Assembly: GCF_000002865.3 (NCBI RefSeq)
Contig: NW_001865060.1
Coordinates: forward strand, 551,686 to 615,685
Reading direction: 5' to 3'
DNA from: Monosiga brevicollis MX1
Lineage: Eukaryota > Opisthokonta > Choanoflagellata > Craspedida > Salpingoecidae
DNA length: 64,000 bases
Shown here: piece by piece, positions 23,401-37,731 of the stretch
How positions within the stretch are numbered: position 1 is the stretch's first letter
Layout of the letters: each line of letters starts with the position of its first letter
Position numbers and translations under genes: made by a program
The notes under the pieces: generated by a model
What the model was told of the DNA's origin: nothing
Databases searched by the model: none
What the model saw: the letters and a program-made list of their open reading frames with translations, nothing else

Positions 23401-24597
23401 GTCCAATATGGCAAGAACTGATGTCATTTGTCTGCCACGCTTGCCTGGTTTGCACGACCGTTGCCCACAGCATTGACGGCTTTTGAGCATCGAGACTTGT
23501 TTGTCTCGGCTACGATTTTCATCGTCATGATCACGGTCTTCGTGCAGGTGAGACTACGCTGCTCCTCACCTTTGTGTTTATGGGCTTGCATGCAGTAACC
23601 ACAATCGTGCTGTTGCCTCCTTTCTCCCAGGGAACGACGATCAAGCCTGTGTTGGCGGCGCTTAATATCTCCATGGCCGATGAGCATGAGACGCTGGGGT
23701 TTGAGAAGCTCAATACCAAGCTCGTGGACAGCATGATGCGAGGTGAGAGTCCTTGTACAGCCAGGCTGCCGACGATGTACTGTCGGTCACTCCTCATTGT
23801 TGTGCACGCTCGTCGGTCGGGTATCACTGTGATGGTAGTTGTGGAGATTATTTCCCACGTGCATTCTCCCAATTTCCTCCGGGACTTTTATTCGCGATTT
23901 GATGAGATGCTACACTTTTACATGGTCAAACCTGGCGGTGATTACAAGTACCTCCTTGAGCGCGCTGAAGAGGAGCATATGAAGAGTTTACTCGAGGTAA
24001 GCCAACATGTCATGTCCGATAGACAGCCGGGCTTTGGTTTGCTCGTGCCGATGGGCCATGAACGCTTCCTTTTTTTATCCCTGTGTCAGGCCGGTTTAAC
24101 TCAACTGCATGTTTTCACCATCAGCGTATTCGCCACGAGCGGCAAAAGGCGCGAGAGGAGGCAGAGGATCGGGGTTTGGGTAAGGTCGATCTAGCTGCTG
24201 GCCATGTCCTGTCCCGTCTCATCAACACGCTGCTGGGCGTGGTTGCGTTGATGCATCGCAGATGAGGTGGAGGTGGACAACTTGCTATGGCAGCGTACAC
24301 ATCAGAACTTCCGTAACGTCATGGGCGAAATGGCCATGCTTACAAATCGTGCCATGACTCTTGAAGAGAATCGCGCACATTTCAAGTTTGTGGCGGCTTG
24401 TGATGGTCGCATTCATCGGTAGGCGCCTGGGGTGGTGCGACAACTCATGGCAGATGTGATGCCAATCTTTTCTCACGCAGGCGAAGCAAGGATGACGTGG
24501 CTTCCAAACTGTTGCAAGAAGTCAAGGATCGGTGCGTTTGTGTGTCTTTGGGTTTGAGGTGTTTCGTCGTATGAGCCGGCTGTGCACCCGATGGTTC

Positions 24598-24665
<68 letters not shown>

Positions 24666-25598
24666 AATGCAGGCCTCATAATATGCGATTCGACTATGAG
24701 GATGACGACTCTGGTGATGATCAGCAGCAGCTGGCGCGTTTTCAAGCCATGTTGCTGCGGTACGTGGGATGCTGTAACGGGCACTGATTGACTGGCCAGT
24801 TTGAGGCCAACGGTTGTGGTTCTAACGACTTTTTGAATTCCTGATCCTTTTGTGGCTGGCAGGGAATACGGGCCCGTAGCGGGTACAGGAGGGCGCGAAA
24901 GCTTATCTTCGCGCCAAACCTCGGCAACGGTCCCCGTGCGACGGTTTGTGGACGACCCACCTTTTCTTGAAAACCTTTAGCCTGTTTTACACATCCCCTC
25001 AACCCTTTTTTTGTGTTATGTGATCCCTTCTTTTCGAAACGCAGACGTCGGGCCACCATGACGGTCGGCGATGATGTAAGTTGTACTGAGTGGCACCCTC
25101 CCCCTTTTTTTTGTTGCAGGTCTTCAATTTGTTCGTTACGGCCGAAAGCCACTAACCGAGCCTCGGGATTGCGCGTGTCTAGGAGCCGGAGACACCGACC
25201 GGATCTGCGATGGATCTGCCCTCCGCCAACACCCATTTCTATCATCGCTCAGCGGTGGGTTCACGTGTCATTGCTGGTGACCGTATGTTTCTTGGTCAGA
25301 CCGCCGTGTTGGACCTTGCTTCACGATGCCTTTTCTGTACCTTTTTGTAGAGTACGGGAACAAACTCCATGGAGGCATTGCTGGATGATCATGGCACGGT
25401 ATGTTGCGCGCAAGAAATTGTGTGGCGACTGTTGAGACCAATCGACCAGCTCGTGAGCGTTGCGTGGTCTTACTTCAATCCGTTTGTGTGCATCTTAACC
25501 ATCTCGGCCAAACCTTGTGGCGTGTCAAACTTTGCCCTTAGATGCAAGAGATGGATCTCGAGCTGGGTCTGGCTCCAGTGCAAGAGATGTCGCTCTAA
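20448..25598 (+). CDS. Na+/H+ exchanger, SLC9 plasma-membrane type
   Basis: About 25 exons; from 20955 every join keeps phase. The exons are 20955-21015, 21140-21182, 21287-21328, 21443-21511, 21611-21723, 21816-22012, 22132-22177, 22215-22336, 22443-22509, 22630-22723, 22841-23001, 23097-23315, 23471-23547, 23631-23742, 23839-23996, 24125-24179, 24262-24418, 24481-24531, 24673-24759, 24863-24943, 25044-25074, 25183-25254, 25351-25398 and 25542-25598. The first exon (20448-20610) has a signal-peptide-like start, but its join to exon 2 is out of phase, so an exon or boundary is missing. Landmarks of NHE1-5: [83 protein letters not shown] and TVFVQGTTIKP. The protein is about 790 residues, with 10-12 membrane helices and an acidic/helical cytosolic tail. 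It exchanges Na+ for H+. Confidence 0.92.
24603..24664 (+). repeat. TG microsatellite in an exchanger intron
   Basis: About 31 TG units end eight bases before the AG acceptor of the exon at 24673, so the repeat occupies the place of the polypyrimidine tract. Confidence 0.95.
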
Positions 25599-26741
25599 GC
25601 TCAGCCGCTCGTGAAATGCGGCGAGCTATTTTCCGCTCTCAAAATTGGTGTACTTGTGTCAAGTGGTGCTCACATTCGAGGCTCTCCTTGTTGTTATTTC
25701 AACCCGTGTTTAGTCGATAGCTCCTTGCATGTCAATCAGAACAATAAATTCGCTGGGTGATTTCTCTCCTTTTTCTCTCTTCCCATGCCACCCCGCTCTA
25801 CTGATGGTAATCATGCGAGCATGGCGTAGCAGTGTTTTTTTTTTTTTGGGCAGACCTACTTAGTGACGTGTTCTTCCGAACTCCTTAAAAAAGGAAAAGA
25901 GTTGAAGAAGAGTTGACAGCCCTTTCGCCCGGGCAGTTTGGGCAGAAAGTACTGACAAGCCATGTGTGACCCGGAGACAGCTTCTGGCTTTGTCGCCCCA
26001 ATCTCAAAGAAGATGGCAGCAGGCCGCTTGCTTGTGGCATTCCTTTGAAGCGATATTACCTGAAGTAACTGGTTTTACCGTCAAAAGGCAATGCACAATG
26101 CGCATGGACTCAGAGCCTGACATCATCGTCTGAGAATTCAAAGACCCATGGGCGTTTTGGGGGCGGTGGTCAACTTCTGAGCGCACTCCACGTAGAGGGC
26201 GGTGCCAAAGACAAGGAGGGTTGGAGAGTGCCCGCTTTTGACGTTTTCCGTTGACATGAGGTTTGGCGTGAGTCTGCGGTGGCGTTGCTAGTGATGGGAA
26301 CAGTGATCGGTTTCTGTCCCTACATGCGTTTGGTGCTCTCGACCGATGATGCTCCCAAACGCCCGTTTGTTGCTAGCCACGGCGACCAAACAAAAACCAA
26401 CGAGAGCGGTTGTGATATTATGGCGGGCTGCTCTTCCGCGCTGCCCTTCTGCCCCACCCTTCCATGCATCCCGCCATCGGTGCCAAGGTGCATTCATCCA
26501 TTGACATGTGAACCCTAAACGCACTCCGTCGCGGTACGAAGGTCCTCCTTGCTATGGATGGCGGTATGACATCCGTCTGCATTTGAAAGGGAAGAGCCGT
26601 GGGGAAGAGAGAGGAAGAGTTTGAGCGGATTCATACAAGAGGCCAGTCGAGTCGATCCATCCGATCAGAGAGGCAAGGGCATACCACGGGAGCAAGGGCA
26701 GCAAGGAGAGACATGGATGACGAGCAAGTGGAGCAAGAGGA

Positions 26742-26779
<38 letters not shown>

Positions 26780-27450
26780 CACGTTTTGCTTTACGAGCCA
26801 AAAAGGGGCGGACCATTGAGATCTCCAGCGATCGTTCAGAGAGATGGAGCGAGCTTGAGGGATCTTGAGAGATAGGCCGTGAGAATGAGAGAATGCGAGA
26901 GAATGAAAGGAAACTGTGAGAGATAACAAAGAGATAACTAGAGATAACAAGAGACATCGAGAGATGTTGAGGGATTTTGAGAGATGTTGAGACATTGGGA
27001 AAGAAAAAAAAGAGGTTGGGAGCAAAAGTCAGAGATGTGAGAAAAAATTTTGAAATTTATCATTTTTAACGACAACAGTATACACACACACACACACACA
27101 CGCACGCGTGCGCGAGAAGCAGTGTGTGCTTGTGGCAGCGTCAAGCACGACGACGGAAGAGCTCGTGGAGGAGGGTTGAGGTTTTGGAATGTGCCTTTGC
27201 CTTGTTGGTAAGTTCTTGGGTTGGTCCTGGGCTGGTTGGACGTGTCGGTGGGCCAGAGTTGAGGACACCAAGACAATTACAGACCGGACCTAGCCTAAAC
27301 GCGTGCCCGCTATGCGCTAGATGGTCTGTGAGGACCGCGTGCCGTGCCCATCGATGGCCGACGTGACGCAGCTTTGAGCACAGGCCCTGAGCCATCGTCA
27401 ACCAACTTGCTTGGTCAAGGATCGGTGAGCTGGCTTTGGCACCAGCCCAG
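25599..27450. other. spacer with GA, CA and GAGAT repeats
   Basis: No exon was supported. A GA run lies at 26747-26777 and GAGATAACA/GAGATGTTGAG tandem-like text at 26870-26995. A CA run at 27080-27103 is followed by an alternating CG stretch. Short open frames are present on both strands but look like chance. The right end is the promoter and 5' UTR of the SH2 gene. Confidence 0.5.
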
Positions 27451-30400
27451 ATGGCGGCCTACGAGTGCATTCATTACACAAAAGATGTGGACGCACGCTT
27501 CGCTGGTACCGCCTTTACCGCCGGTCTTGGGCGACGTGCTGCCAACGCCCTCGTACGCGAGGGCGGGGAAGGCACTTACCTCGTGCGCTACAATGAAACA
27601 CACGACTTTTTCGTCCTCACCGTCTGTTTAGACGGACGCGCTGAACAGTTTAGAATCCACGTGGGTAACGATGACCTCCTGACCCTGGACTTTCACGACT
27701 GGCAACCTTCCATCGATCAGCTTGTGGCCGAGGCCACGCATCGCGGCTTCATTGTTGAGCAGCGGCGCATTCACCTCGGACGTCCGGTCGAGACCATGCG
27801 CCTGTCGTTCTACCGCCGGGCAATCTGGTTTGATGAGCACATTGAACGCGACGACGCCCTACACGCCCTGGCCCAACAACCCGAGGGCACATTTGTGGTC
27901 CGCTGCAATCGCCGCGGTGGTCTCTCCCTGACCCTCGCTCTTGCTCCGGGTCAAGCGCCGATTAACTACGTCATTCACCGCACCTTTGAGGGCTACACGG
28001 TTGCCGATGAGCTGCCACAGCCCACGCTCATGCATCTCATTGAGGACATCGTCAAGCGTGGCTACCTGACCACCCCGGATGGTTACCAGCTGCCCATTAC
28101 GCAGCCCCTGCGCTTGGCCCGTACGGCGCGGGCAGCTGCCGCTAGTACTGGGAGAGTCCGAGATTCGCGTGCCCTGCCCGCCCCGCACCGCCACCGCTCC
28201 CGCGACGACAGGGCAAGCCAGCTAGAGATGGCGGACGTCTCTCGCTCACTGCGTGGACGTGGACGCAGAAACGTTGAGTCCCAGCGCCACCCAAGGGCAT
28301 ACGAGCGTGCTTCTACGTACCATCCCGACTCGGGCAGCGAGGATGAGCCGCGCGCCTGGTCTCGAACTTCAGACCAGCATCGCGGTTACGATCGAGATGA
28401 TCAAAGGCGCACGGGGGGATCCGCACCTGGCCGCCACCACGGTAGGCGCACCCACCACTCCGGCGCGTACGCCCACGATGATGTCAGCAGTCACGATTAT
28501 GATGACTACGACTACGACGACCGTGTCAATCACGACGACCACAAGCGTCATTCCAAGCCGCGAGCGCGGCCGTTCTCGACACACCAGCCCGATGCTTCCG
28601 ACTCGCGCCGCCGTCCGTCACAGGACGCCCGCCCCTCGCTCTCCGACTCTTTCCAGCCCTCCATCGCTGACACGTACATTTCAATTCAGCCCCCAGTGCC
28701 GATGGCCGGCGGGCACTTTCGTCCTTCCGTGACTTCGCCCGTGATACCTCCGACCGAGCCATCCGACCACTTTCGTGAGCCCGACCTACCAGAGCCCGGC
28801 TATACGCTGGCTTCGGACCTCCACGGTGCATATCGGCGTGAAGCCGCCGACAGCTACACAGACGATGAGGCCAATGCCTCGGGCAGTAGTGCCGACGAGG
28901 CTAGTGACCTAACTGAGCAGCCGCTCCCTCCCGCAGATGACTACGACGACTATGCTCTGGTGGCGCGCAACACAACAACGGCCACGGCAGCACGCGTCGG
29001 TCCTGCCACCGCTGCTGTCGAGCCTGTCCAGCCTGTAGGGGCTTCACGGACTGGGACTACGACGACAGCCGCTGCTGCCCCCGAGCAGGTGCTCATCGCA
29101 CAGCGGCGGATGAGTGAGGCCGCTAACAAGCTCCCCTTGGATCGGAATCCCACGTTTGCAGAAAAGCAGCGCATGCTCATGGATGTGGCCGATCTTGACC
29201 GGCCAGGGGACCAAGACGATGACGACGACGACGACCTGGGCAGCGAAGCAGCTGGCGGCGCTGCCTCAGTCGTTCTGGCCGCCGTGCAAGCCGAAGACCC
29301 ACCCCAGTCAGGCGCCTCGCTGCCCAAAACGTACATTCCAGTGGTTCAACAAGCATTTTTTGGATCAAGTGCTGCCAATCCCGTCTTTCCCTCGAGTCGC
29401 TGGGGTGGATTAAAGCGTCTACCGCTCACCGCCAATCGCGAGGAGGTGAACGAAAATTACCAAATTCGCGAAACGGTCGTCGATCGCGTCGAGTTCTGGC
29501 TCATCATTCAACTCGGGCTTGAGATGCTGCAGATGATGGCCCTTGTCCTTTACGTTGGGTATGACGTTCTTCCTCGGGCCTTTCGAATTTACACCTTTGA
29601 CATCCTGCAGGTGCTGATCATGCAGCTCTCTGGCTTCCGCTCTGGCATCTATCAACAATTTGTCGCCGGCACCTGCATGGCCATCGTCATCGCAATTACC
29701 TACAGCTACCTCTTCTGGTCACGCCAAGTGAACAAGCGTTGGCGCCTGCTGGCCTTCTCGACCTTGATTGTCCTGGCGCTACCCATGACGCTCTGGGCAG
29801 CCCAGGTCGCGGTGTGGGGACCGCCACTTCAGGCCCATCACCCACTCCACCGACGCAGCGAAGCATCGGACCTTGGTGCCGATTTCTTTTTCTCTGTGGC
29901 CACTGACGCCCTGCTGGCGGGCCTGCCTTGCTATCGCGACGCCGAGGACCTGCCAACAGTCCTCATTTATCTCGTTGCCGCATTGGGCGGGGGCATCCTC
30001 CTCCTCGTCCTGCCCTTTTCTTTGCACGAACGCATCTCGCAGGGCGTGCGCAAACTGGAACTCGACTTTTGGCGGCGGCGCCGTCTGGAGGAAGAGTTTG
30101 GACGATCTCCTCTGGAGGAGCAGCTGCAACGTGATGGTCTCAACGGCGAGGCTTCTCAACGCAACTCGCAAGTCCTGGACCACCGGTTCTCGCCGAGTCC
30201 GCCTCCACAAGGCGGCGCGAGCCCGGCCCTAAATTCTAAACGGGGCCCATCTTCACGACCATCACGCGCCGTATCGCCTGATTTTCTGCAGTCCAGCCCC
30301 CAGATTAAAGGTCCTGGGGACTCACGAGGTCCCTCGCCAGCGCTCCGTACCAATGCGCGTCGTGCTTCCCTATTGATGCCTCTGGACACACCGGCCGCGT

Positions 30401-31079
30401 TGCTGCTTCAGGAGATGAAGGTCGTTCGTGTGCAGAGCAAGCTAGACTGGGAGCGTCGGCTGCGCAGTGACGAGGGTCTTTGGCTGCCCTTTTACGATGG
30501 GCTGCGTTACCAGCGCTCCTATTATCACGTTGAGATCCTGGCGCTCAAGTTTTTCGTCGTGGCAGTCACCGTGCTTCTTGAGCCCTACAATTCATGTCTT
30601 GGCATTGCCGAGCGGGAGCCTTTTGCGTATGCTCGCGATGGCGCCATCCTTGCCGCCGCACTTGCTGTCTTGTGTACCTATCGATGGCGGAGTTACTTTC
30701 TCAAGTCCCGCCTATGTGTCCGTCGTCTCTTGATGTTTTGCGTGATTTGCCCTCATGTGTGTGCCGTGTGCCCGTCGGGAAGGAAATGTACTTCAAACTT
30801 GATGTTTGAGCATGGATGGCGGTTTCTCTGCTTGAACGCCCGGATTGCTTCTCACCTTCACCTTGTTGTCGATCAAATGCAGGGCTTGGTTGCAACGTTG
30901 CAACTACTTATTTTGGTTCGGCGTGTCGTGCGCGGTGACGCCGAAGGCTGGGCTTATGGCTTTCACGCCCTTTGCCTGCTCATCGTGTTGGTGTACATCG
31001 GCGCCGTTTTTACCACCCGCTACATTCAGCAAAAGCGTAACCGCAACCTGGTGCGTTCACTCTACTGCTTATGCGCCCC

Positions 31080-31148
<69 letters not shown>

Positions 31149-31984
31149 ACCACCCCAGTGCATCATTCCCTTTTCTCATGCGCGGGATGAATGTTGTAGC
31201 CAAACATGTTGGATCCAGCGTATGATCCTTGGCAATGCATTCGCAAACAAATGTGGGAGCCGACCTGGGACCTTTTGTTTAGTGGTATGCTCATTTTGGC
31301 TCAGTTCCGGGCTCATGGTGATTCTGCCTCACCATGTGGTGTGTCCTGTGCAACTGTGCAAAGGCTCATCTGGTGTTAATCTGTTGTTCCATGTTTACAC
31401 AGTCGAACCTCAGTTTCGACCTCCAGCAGACGCACATCCCGTTTTCTACCGCCTCGCGAAGGGGGCCCCGGACATGATGCAACCGACTCCTGACGCCAAT
31501 CCCGAGGCGCCGTTTACTGTCGGCGAGCGCCATTATGAAAATAAGCACATCTGTCGCCGTTTGGGTCCCAACAACTTTCGGCGCGCTCTTCTGGGTCATC
31601 GTGGATCGCGCTTCAAACTGCAACGAGAGATAGCCCAATTTTTGGTGAGCAGGCGTCAATTCATGTGCTTGTGGTGCGCACGACGCAGCCTTGTCCTCTC
31701 TTATATCCCGCATCACACCTGCTCATCATGGTACCAATGTGCGTTAGGGACCGGATGCGTGGCACGAGGGAACTGGTCAATTTGGCACACTACACGCAGC
31801 ACCTTTCCCGTTCACCTTGGTGTTTCGCAGTGATAGCAATGGCCATCGCCGAGTGCTCCCCCGTGACTTTGGACCCATGCTGGACTTTGTTCGCACCAAT
31901 AGCTCAACGGACATTCAGGCCCTTCGAAAGGCCCGGCGCCAACTTCGCGCGCTAGATGGGCAGCGCGTTGCCTTGTACGCCTAG
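27451..31984 (+). CDS. tandem SH2 - multipass transmembrane protein
   Basis: Five in-phase exons: 27451-30717, 30883-31050, 31200-31284, 31403-31644 and 31748-31984 (3999 nt, 1332 residues). SH2-1 spans about residues 5-100, with GTYLVRYNE holding the phosphotyrosine-binding Arg (residue 46). SH2-2 spans about residues 122-205, with GTFVVRCN (Arg 151). Residues 210-660 are low-complexity: Arg/His/Asp/Ser-rich, acidic DDDDDDD near 590, with several Tyr-containing patches. From about residue 680 there are at least eight hydrophobic segments, starting FWLIIQLGLEMLQMMALVLY. A cytosolic Arg-rich loop interrupts them at about 870-1000. A segment LWLPFYDGLRYQRSYYHVE is followed by more helices. The C-terminal about 190 residues are soluble. 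The first donor (GTCCGT) is the weakest call. I know no named family with this order; coupling of phosphotyrosine binding to a membrane channel or receptor-like body is inference. Confidence 0.88.
31085..31143 (+). repeat. CA microsatellite in an SH2-gene intron
   Basis: About 29 CA units fill the intron between the exons ending 31050 and starting 31200. Both frames stay open through it, so it produces a misleading His/Thr reading frame. Confidence 0.95.
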
Positions 31985-32155
31985 CCTCGCGCTGCTCTTG
32001 CTAGGCCTTGCGTCTTGTTGACCAGTCTGCATAAAGCGACTTCTCACTCAGGTGTAACAATCGTTTGCTTGGGTTTACGACCGTGCTTAGCAATTTTACA
32101 TTTGTCAAGTCATTTGAGGTTGAGGTTGACGATCGAGGCCGTACTGGCGCAGAGT

Positions 32156-33822
32156 ATGTGGAACTCATGCTTACTCCTCTGGCTTGGATGTCTGCTTTGG
32201 TCCTTGCTCTATATTCAAGTTCGGCGCTTTTGGAAGAGGGCTCATTATGTTATCGGTTTGATGTGCTTGTGCAGGGCCAAACGCCGCATCACCAAGACAG
32301 TCAACATTCAGTTTGATCACGGTGCGGCTGCGTCGGCGTTTTGGGGCATTTAAACTTTGTCTTCTGTTGTGGCCTGATGTGAACTCATGGCATATTGTCT
32401 GCGTGCAGGAGAGTTTCGCCTCAAGTTTATTGACGCCAACGACTTGTGGCTGCCTGAAGTGGATGGCATTGCGCCGATGAATGTGGGGCCTGGCTTCAGC
32501 TTGATGCTCGTTTTGGAGGACGGTTATGGCATTGATGATTCTCGCCGTGAGCATCAGTACGTAAAGTTGATGTATTTGGAAGCGCTCACGCCGTGCTCAA
32601 GCAGACATTTGCGCACGCTCATCTGAATACCGTCGCCTGAGTCTCACGGCCCACGTTGGGTATAATTATCGGCCCCACAGTGTCAAGCAGCACGTGTTGA
32701 CTGAAGTTGACTTTGATCTAACCGCCGGGTTCTCAGTCACTTCGAAGCTGGCTGAGTTGTTTGCACAAAACGACGCTCTCCTCGCGCAGCGCATGCCGCT
32801 CATTGAGGCGAGCCTCTTGGGTTACAACCAGCACCTGCAGCACGAGCTCTGGTCACACGACGAGACCCTGTCCTATCGCTTTCAGTACGTCAACATGTTG
32901 TATCCGCCCCTGCTCGTGGTGTGCAATCAACCACTCACGCGGGCTCTCCCTTTTGCGATGCTCTTGTCAATTAGCGCCGAAGTCTATTTGAGCCCTGGCT
33001 CCAATTGGGCTCAGGTCGAGGAGACAATTCGCTTTGAGGTCTGTTGCAGTCGACGCTATGGAGCGGAAACGTTTCTCGGTGCTGAACCCTGTCTGATGCT
33101 TTGTTGTCACCTCTTCCTTTCTCTCTCTCTCTCCCCCCCTTTTTTTTAAACCTTTTCTCCCAGAAAAATACGGCCATCCAGGCCGTCGTTGAGCATCCGG
33201 TCATCATGGGCTTGCGCGATCGAGTCGAGTTTCTGCGACGCCACCCGGCGTGTTGCGCTTGGTATGACTTTTTGCGTGCCCGTGAGATCAAAGGGCAGGG
33301 TCATTCTTGCAAGAACAACCTCCAAACCCTCTTCCAGTGTGACACTCAATATTATTGTGACCTGTAGGGCCCTGTTTTGGCACCACATTTGGGAGTTGCG
33401 GGGTCGCGATCCAGAGTATCAGCGGCTGGCCCAGTTTTACAACCCCGACTTTGGTGCTTCCTTAGCTTGGCGGTGAGCAGGGCCTGGATAGCGAAACTCA
33501 CCGTGGGTCTTCATCAGATTGATATTTGGGCACTCATCATACTGCCATCTGTCGTCTCGTCGCCCTGCTTCGCCTCGCCTCGTGCAGCCCGATGCGACGT
33601 GAGCATTTGGCTCGCAAGCTAGACACGGATCTTTTGCTGAGGTATGCGTTTGGTTTAGAGGAGTTTGGTCCGGCGTTTTCTCTTGTAACCCCATTAATCA
33701 TCTTCTGTGTGTGCCCAAATTTTAGTGAGGGGGAGATTGAATACTTGTATGCCATGATTGAGCAAGTCTGTACCGGGAAGCTACCACAGTACAAGTTGGA
33801 GCCGCCCAAATTCAATAGCTAG
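32156..33822 (+). CDS. unrecognised protein, putative signal/anchor N-terminus
   Basis: Eight exons fit phase exactly (951 nt, 316 residues): 32156-32199, 32275-32321, 32409-32556, 32681-33038, 33164-33261, 33368-33472, 33588-33641 and 33726-33822. The start MWNSCLLLWLGCLLW would act as a signal or anchor, followed by AKRR. The rest is soluble with aromatic and acidic patches: DANDLWLPEVDG, GYNQHLQHELWSHDE, FWHHIWELRGRDPEYQRLA and the end KLEPPKFNS. I do not recognise a family. The first two exons are the least certain, since other frames there are also open; exons from 32409 on are well supported. It lies 170 bases after the SH2-membrane gene on the same strand, so a missed join to it is conceivable, although an in-frame stop at 31982 separates them. 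Confidence 0.65.
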
Positions 33823-34336
33823 GCACGCTAGGTGCACACGGATGTTGTGCGTCGTGGCAGCAGAATATTTGTAGGTGGAAAAGGGGTTTATTTTGGCTAG
33901 AGGCCGTAAATGTGTGGTAGATTGTTATATTAGCGTGCTGGCATGCGAGGTGTTGCGGCATCTGTACGTTTTGGATGCATGTTACGGTGTGGTGCTGTGA
34001 TTCAACGCAAGCAGCGTCTGAGCGTTGCTTGCCCAAATTGCTTCCTTGATGAATAAAAATTCAATGTGTATGTGCCGATTCAGGTGCGATGTGGTGTTGA
34101 CTGTGGTGGGCGTGAGCAAGTCTTGCTCAGTGAAAGGTGAATTGGAAAACACCATGGTGAATCCTTGGGCAAGCGAGTATCTCAAAGCCTACGTAAAGAA
34201 CAAGACAACATGGGAGAGGAAGCGATGGGACTTTAGCTCTCCGGGGGCACGTTCAACAGCTTCTTCACGCTAGACGATTTGTCGAAAAGTGATGCGCAAC
34301 GACAGGAATGAGGGTCTGGTGCAGGAGCGGTGAGCA
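33823..34336. other. convergent 3' spacer
   Basis: The 3' flanks of the rightward unknown gene and the leftward dioxygenase gene. An AATAAA-like signal (GAATAAAAATTC) lies at about 34050. No exon was supported. Confidence 0.5.
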
Positions 34337-36628
<2,292 letters not shown>

Positions 36629-37731
36629 GCTGATGCGTCTGCGTGTGTCCCCGTCATGAGCGGGACAAGGTGTGAGCTGGACGTGTGACTCCTAGAGGAG
36701 AGGAGGAGAGAGCGCGCGCAGAGAGGAAGGAGGAGAGGAGGTGAGTGAGGAGAGGAGGAGAGGAGGAGAGGGAGGAGAAGGAGGAGAGGGAGGAGAGGGA
36801 GGAGAGGAGGAGAGGGAGGGAGGGGAGAACGACTCCAACCTGATGGATGATGGTCGAACGGACAAGAGAGAAGAGAGAGAGAGAGAGAAAAATGGAGATC
36901 TGCATGTGTGTGTGTGTGTAAGTGTGTGTGGGGATGCGTTTGTCAGTGGCTGGGGTGGGGTAGAGGGTGTTGGGCCGCCAGAGGGAGGATATCAAAACGG
37001 CGACGGAAGAGAAGGGGTGGCCGTTACGGTAGCGGGGGAGCTGGGGTTGGGAGTTGGGGTCGGGATTAGCACCCCGCGCTGCCGTTTTGCGACGGTTGCA
37101 CACCGGCAAGCGGATGACGCAATAAGAACAGAATGAGAAAACAGTGAGCATAACCCTTGAGACACACAGATCTCGAACTCAGTGAAAATAAGTAATTATT
37201 GCAGTAGGCGAAGTCAGTGAAATGTGTGGCAAAGATCGCGTCAAGCTGTGCGAATTCAACATCATGTTCTGGTTACGTGTGCCCCTCTAGCTGATTGCTC
37301 AGCACTCCGTGCCATCTCTAACTTGTTGCCCATTCTGATCCAACTCTCTATTATAGCTTGATTTTGACGTTGAGTCAACCATCACCTCGATGCCTTGCTC
37401 TTGCCCCACCCACCCCAAACGATGCTTTCTCTGCTTCACATCCCTACCCCAGCCTCTATCTCTGGTTACATCAGACGCGACCAACAGCTCATTTTCTCTC
37501 TCTCTCTCTGTGACGCGTGCGTGCGACCTTTGAACGGTGAGTCGACTTGGACTTGGACTTGGCTGCTCCCCGTGGGCTGCTCTGCCTCTTTGTCTTCTGG
37601 TACCGTGCGTTTCACCCACCCCCTCCTCGGCCGGTGGGTGGCGGATCTTGTGAATGCTCCTTTCTTCTGCTTATGTTTGAGTCTCTGATCCTGGTGGCAT
37701 GTCGATGACAGGCATTCGGACGACCAGGAGC
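36629..37731. promoter_or_regulatory. divergent spacer between TDO2 and CIAPIN1
   Basis: The stretch 36700-36835 is a GGAGA-type purine run (GAGGAGAGGGAG repeats), so the 5' flank of the dioxygenase gene is strongly strand-asymmetric. GT repeats lie at 36904-36928 and CT repeats at 37494-37510. No exon was supported. Confidence 0.55.

Noticed and set aside
25120-25155. Alternative last exon of the Na+/H+ exchanger
   Set aside because: It adds only [11 protein letters not shown]; the path through 25183, 25351 and 25542 keeps phase at three further junctions and ends in a natural acidic tail. Kept as a possible isoform only.
30718-31833. One uninterrupted frame running through the whole SH2-membrane gene to 31833
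   Set aside because: The frame crosses three introns only by chance (including a CA repeat read as His/Thr); GT-AG borders and phase give five exons ending at 31984.
32559-32680. Protein-like frame between two exons of the orphan gene
   Set aside because: Including it would need introns of about 22-45 bases; treating it as one intron of about 124 bases keeps phase with a good donor and acceptor.
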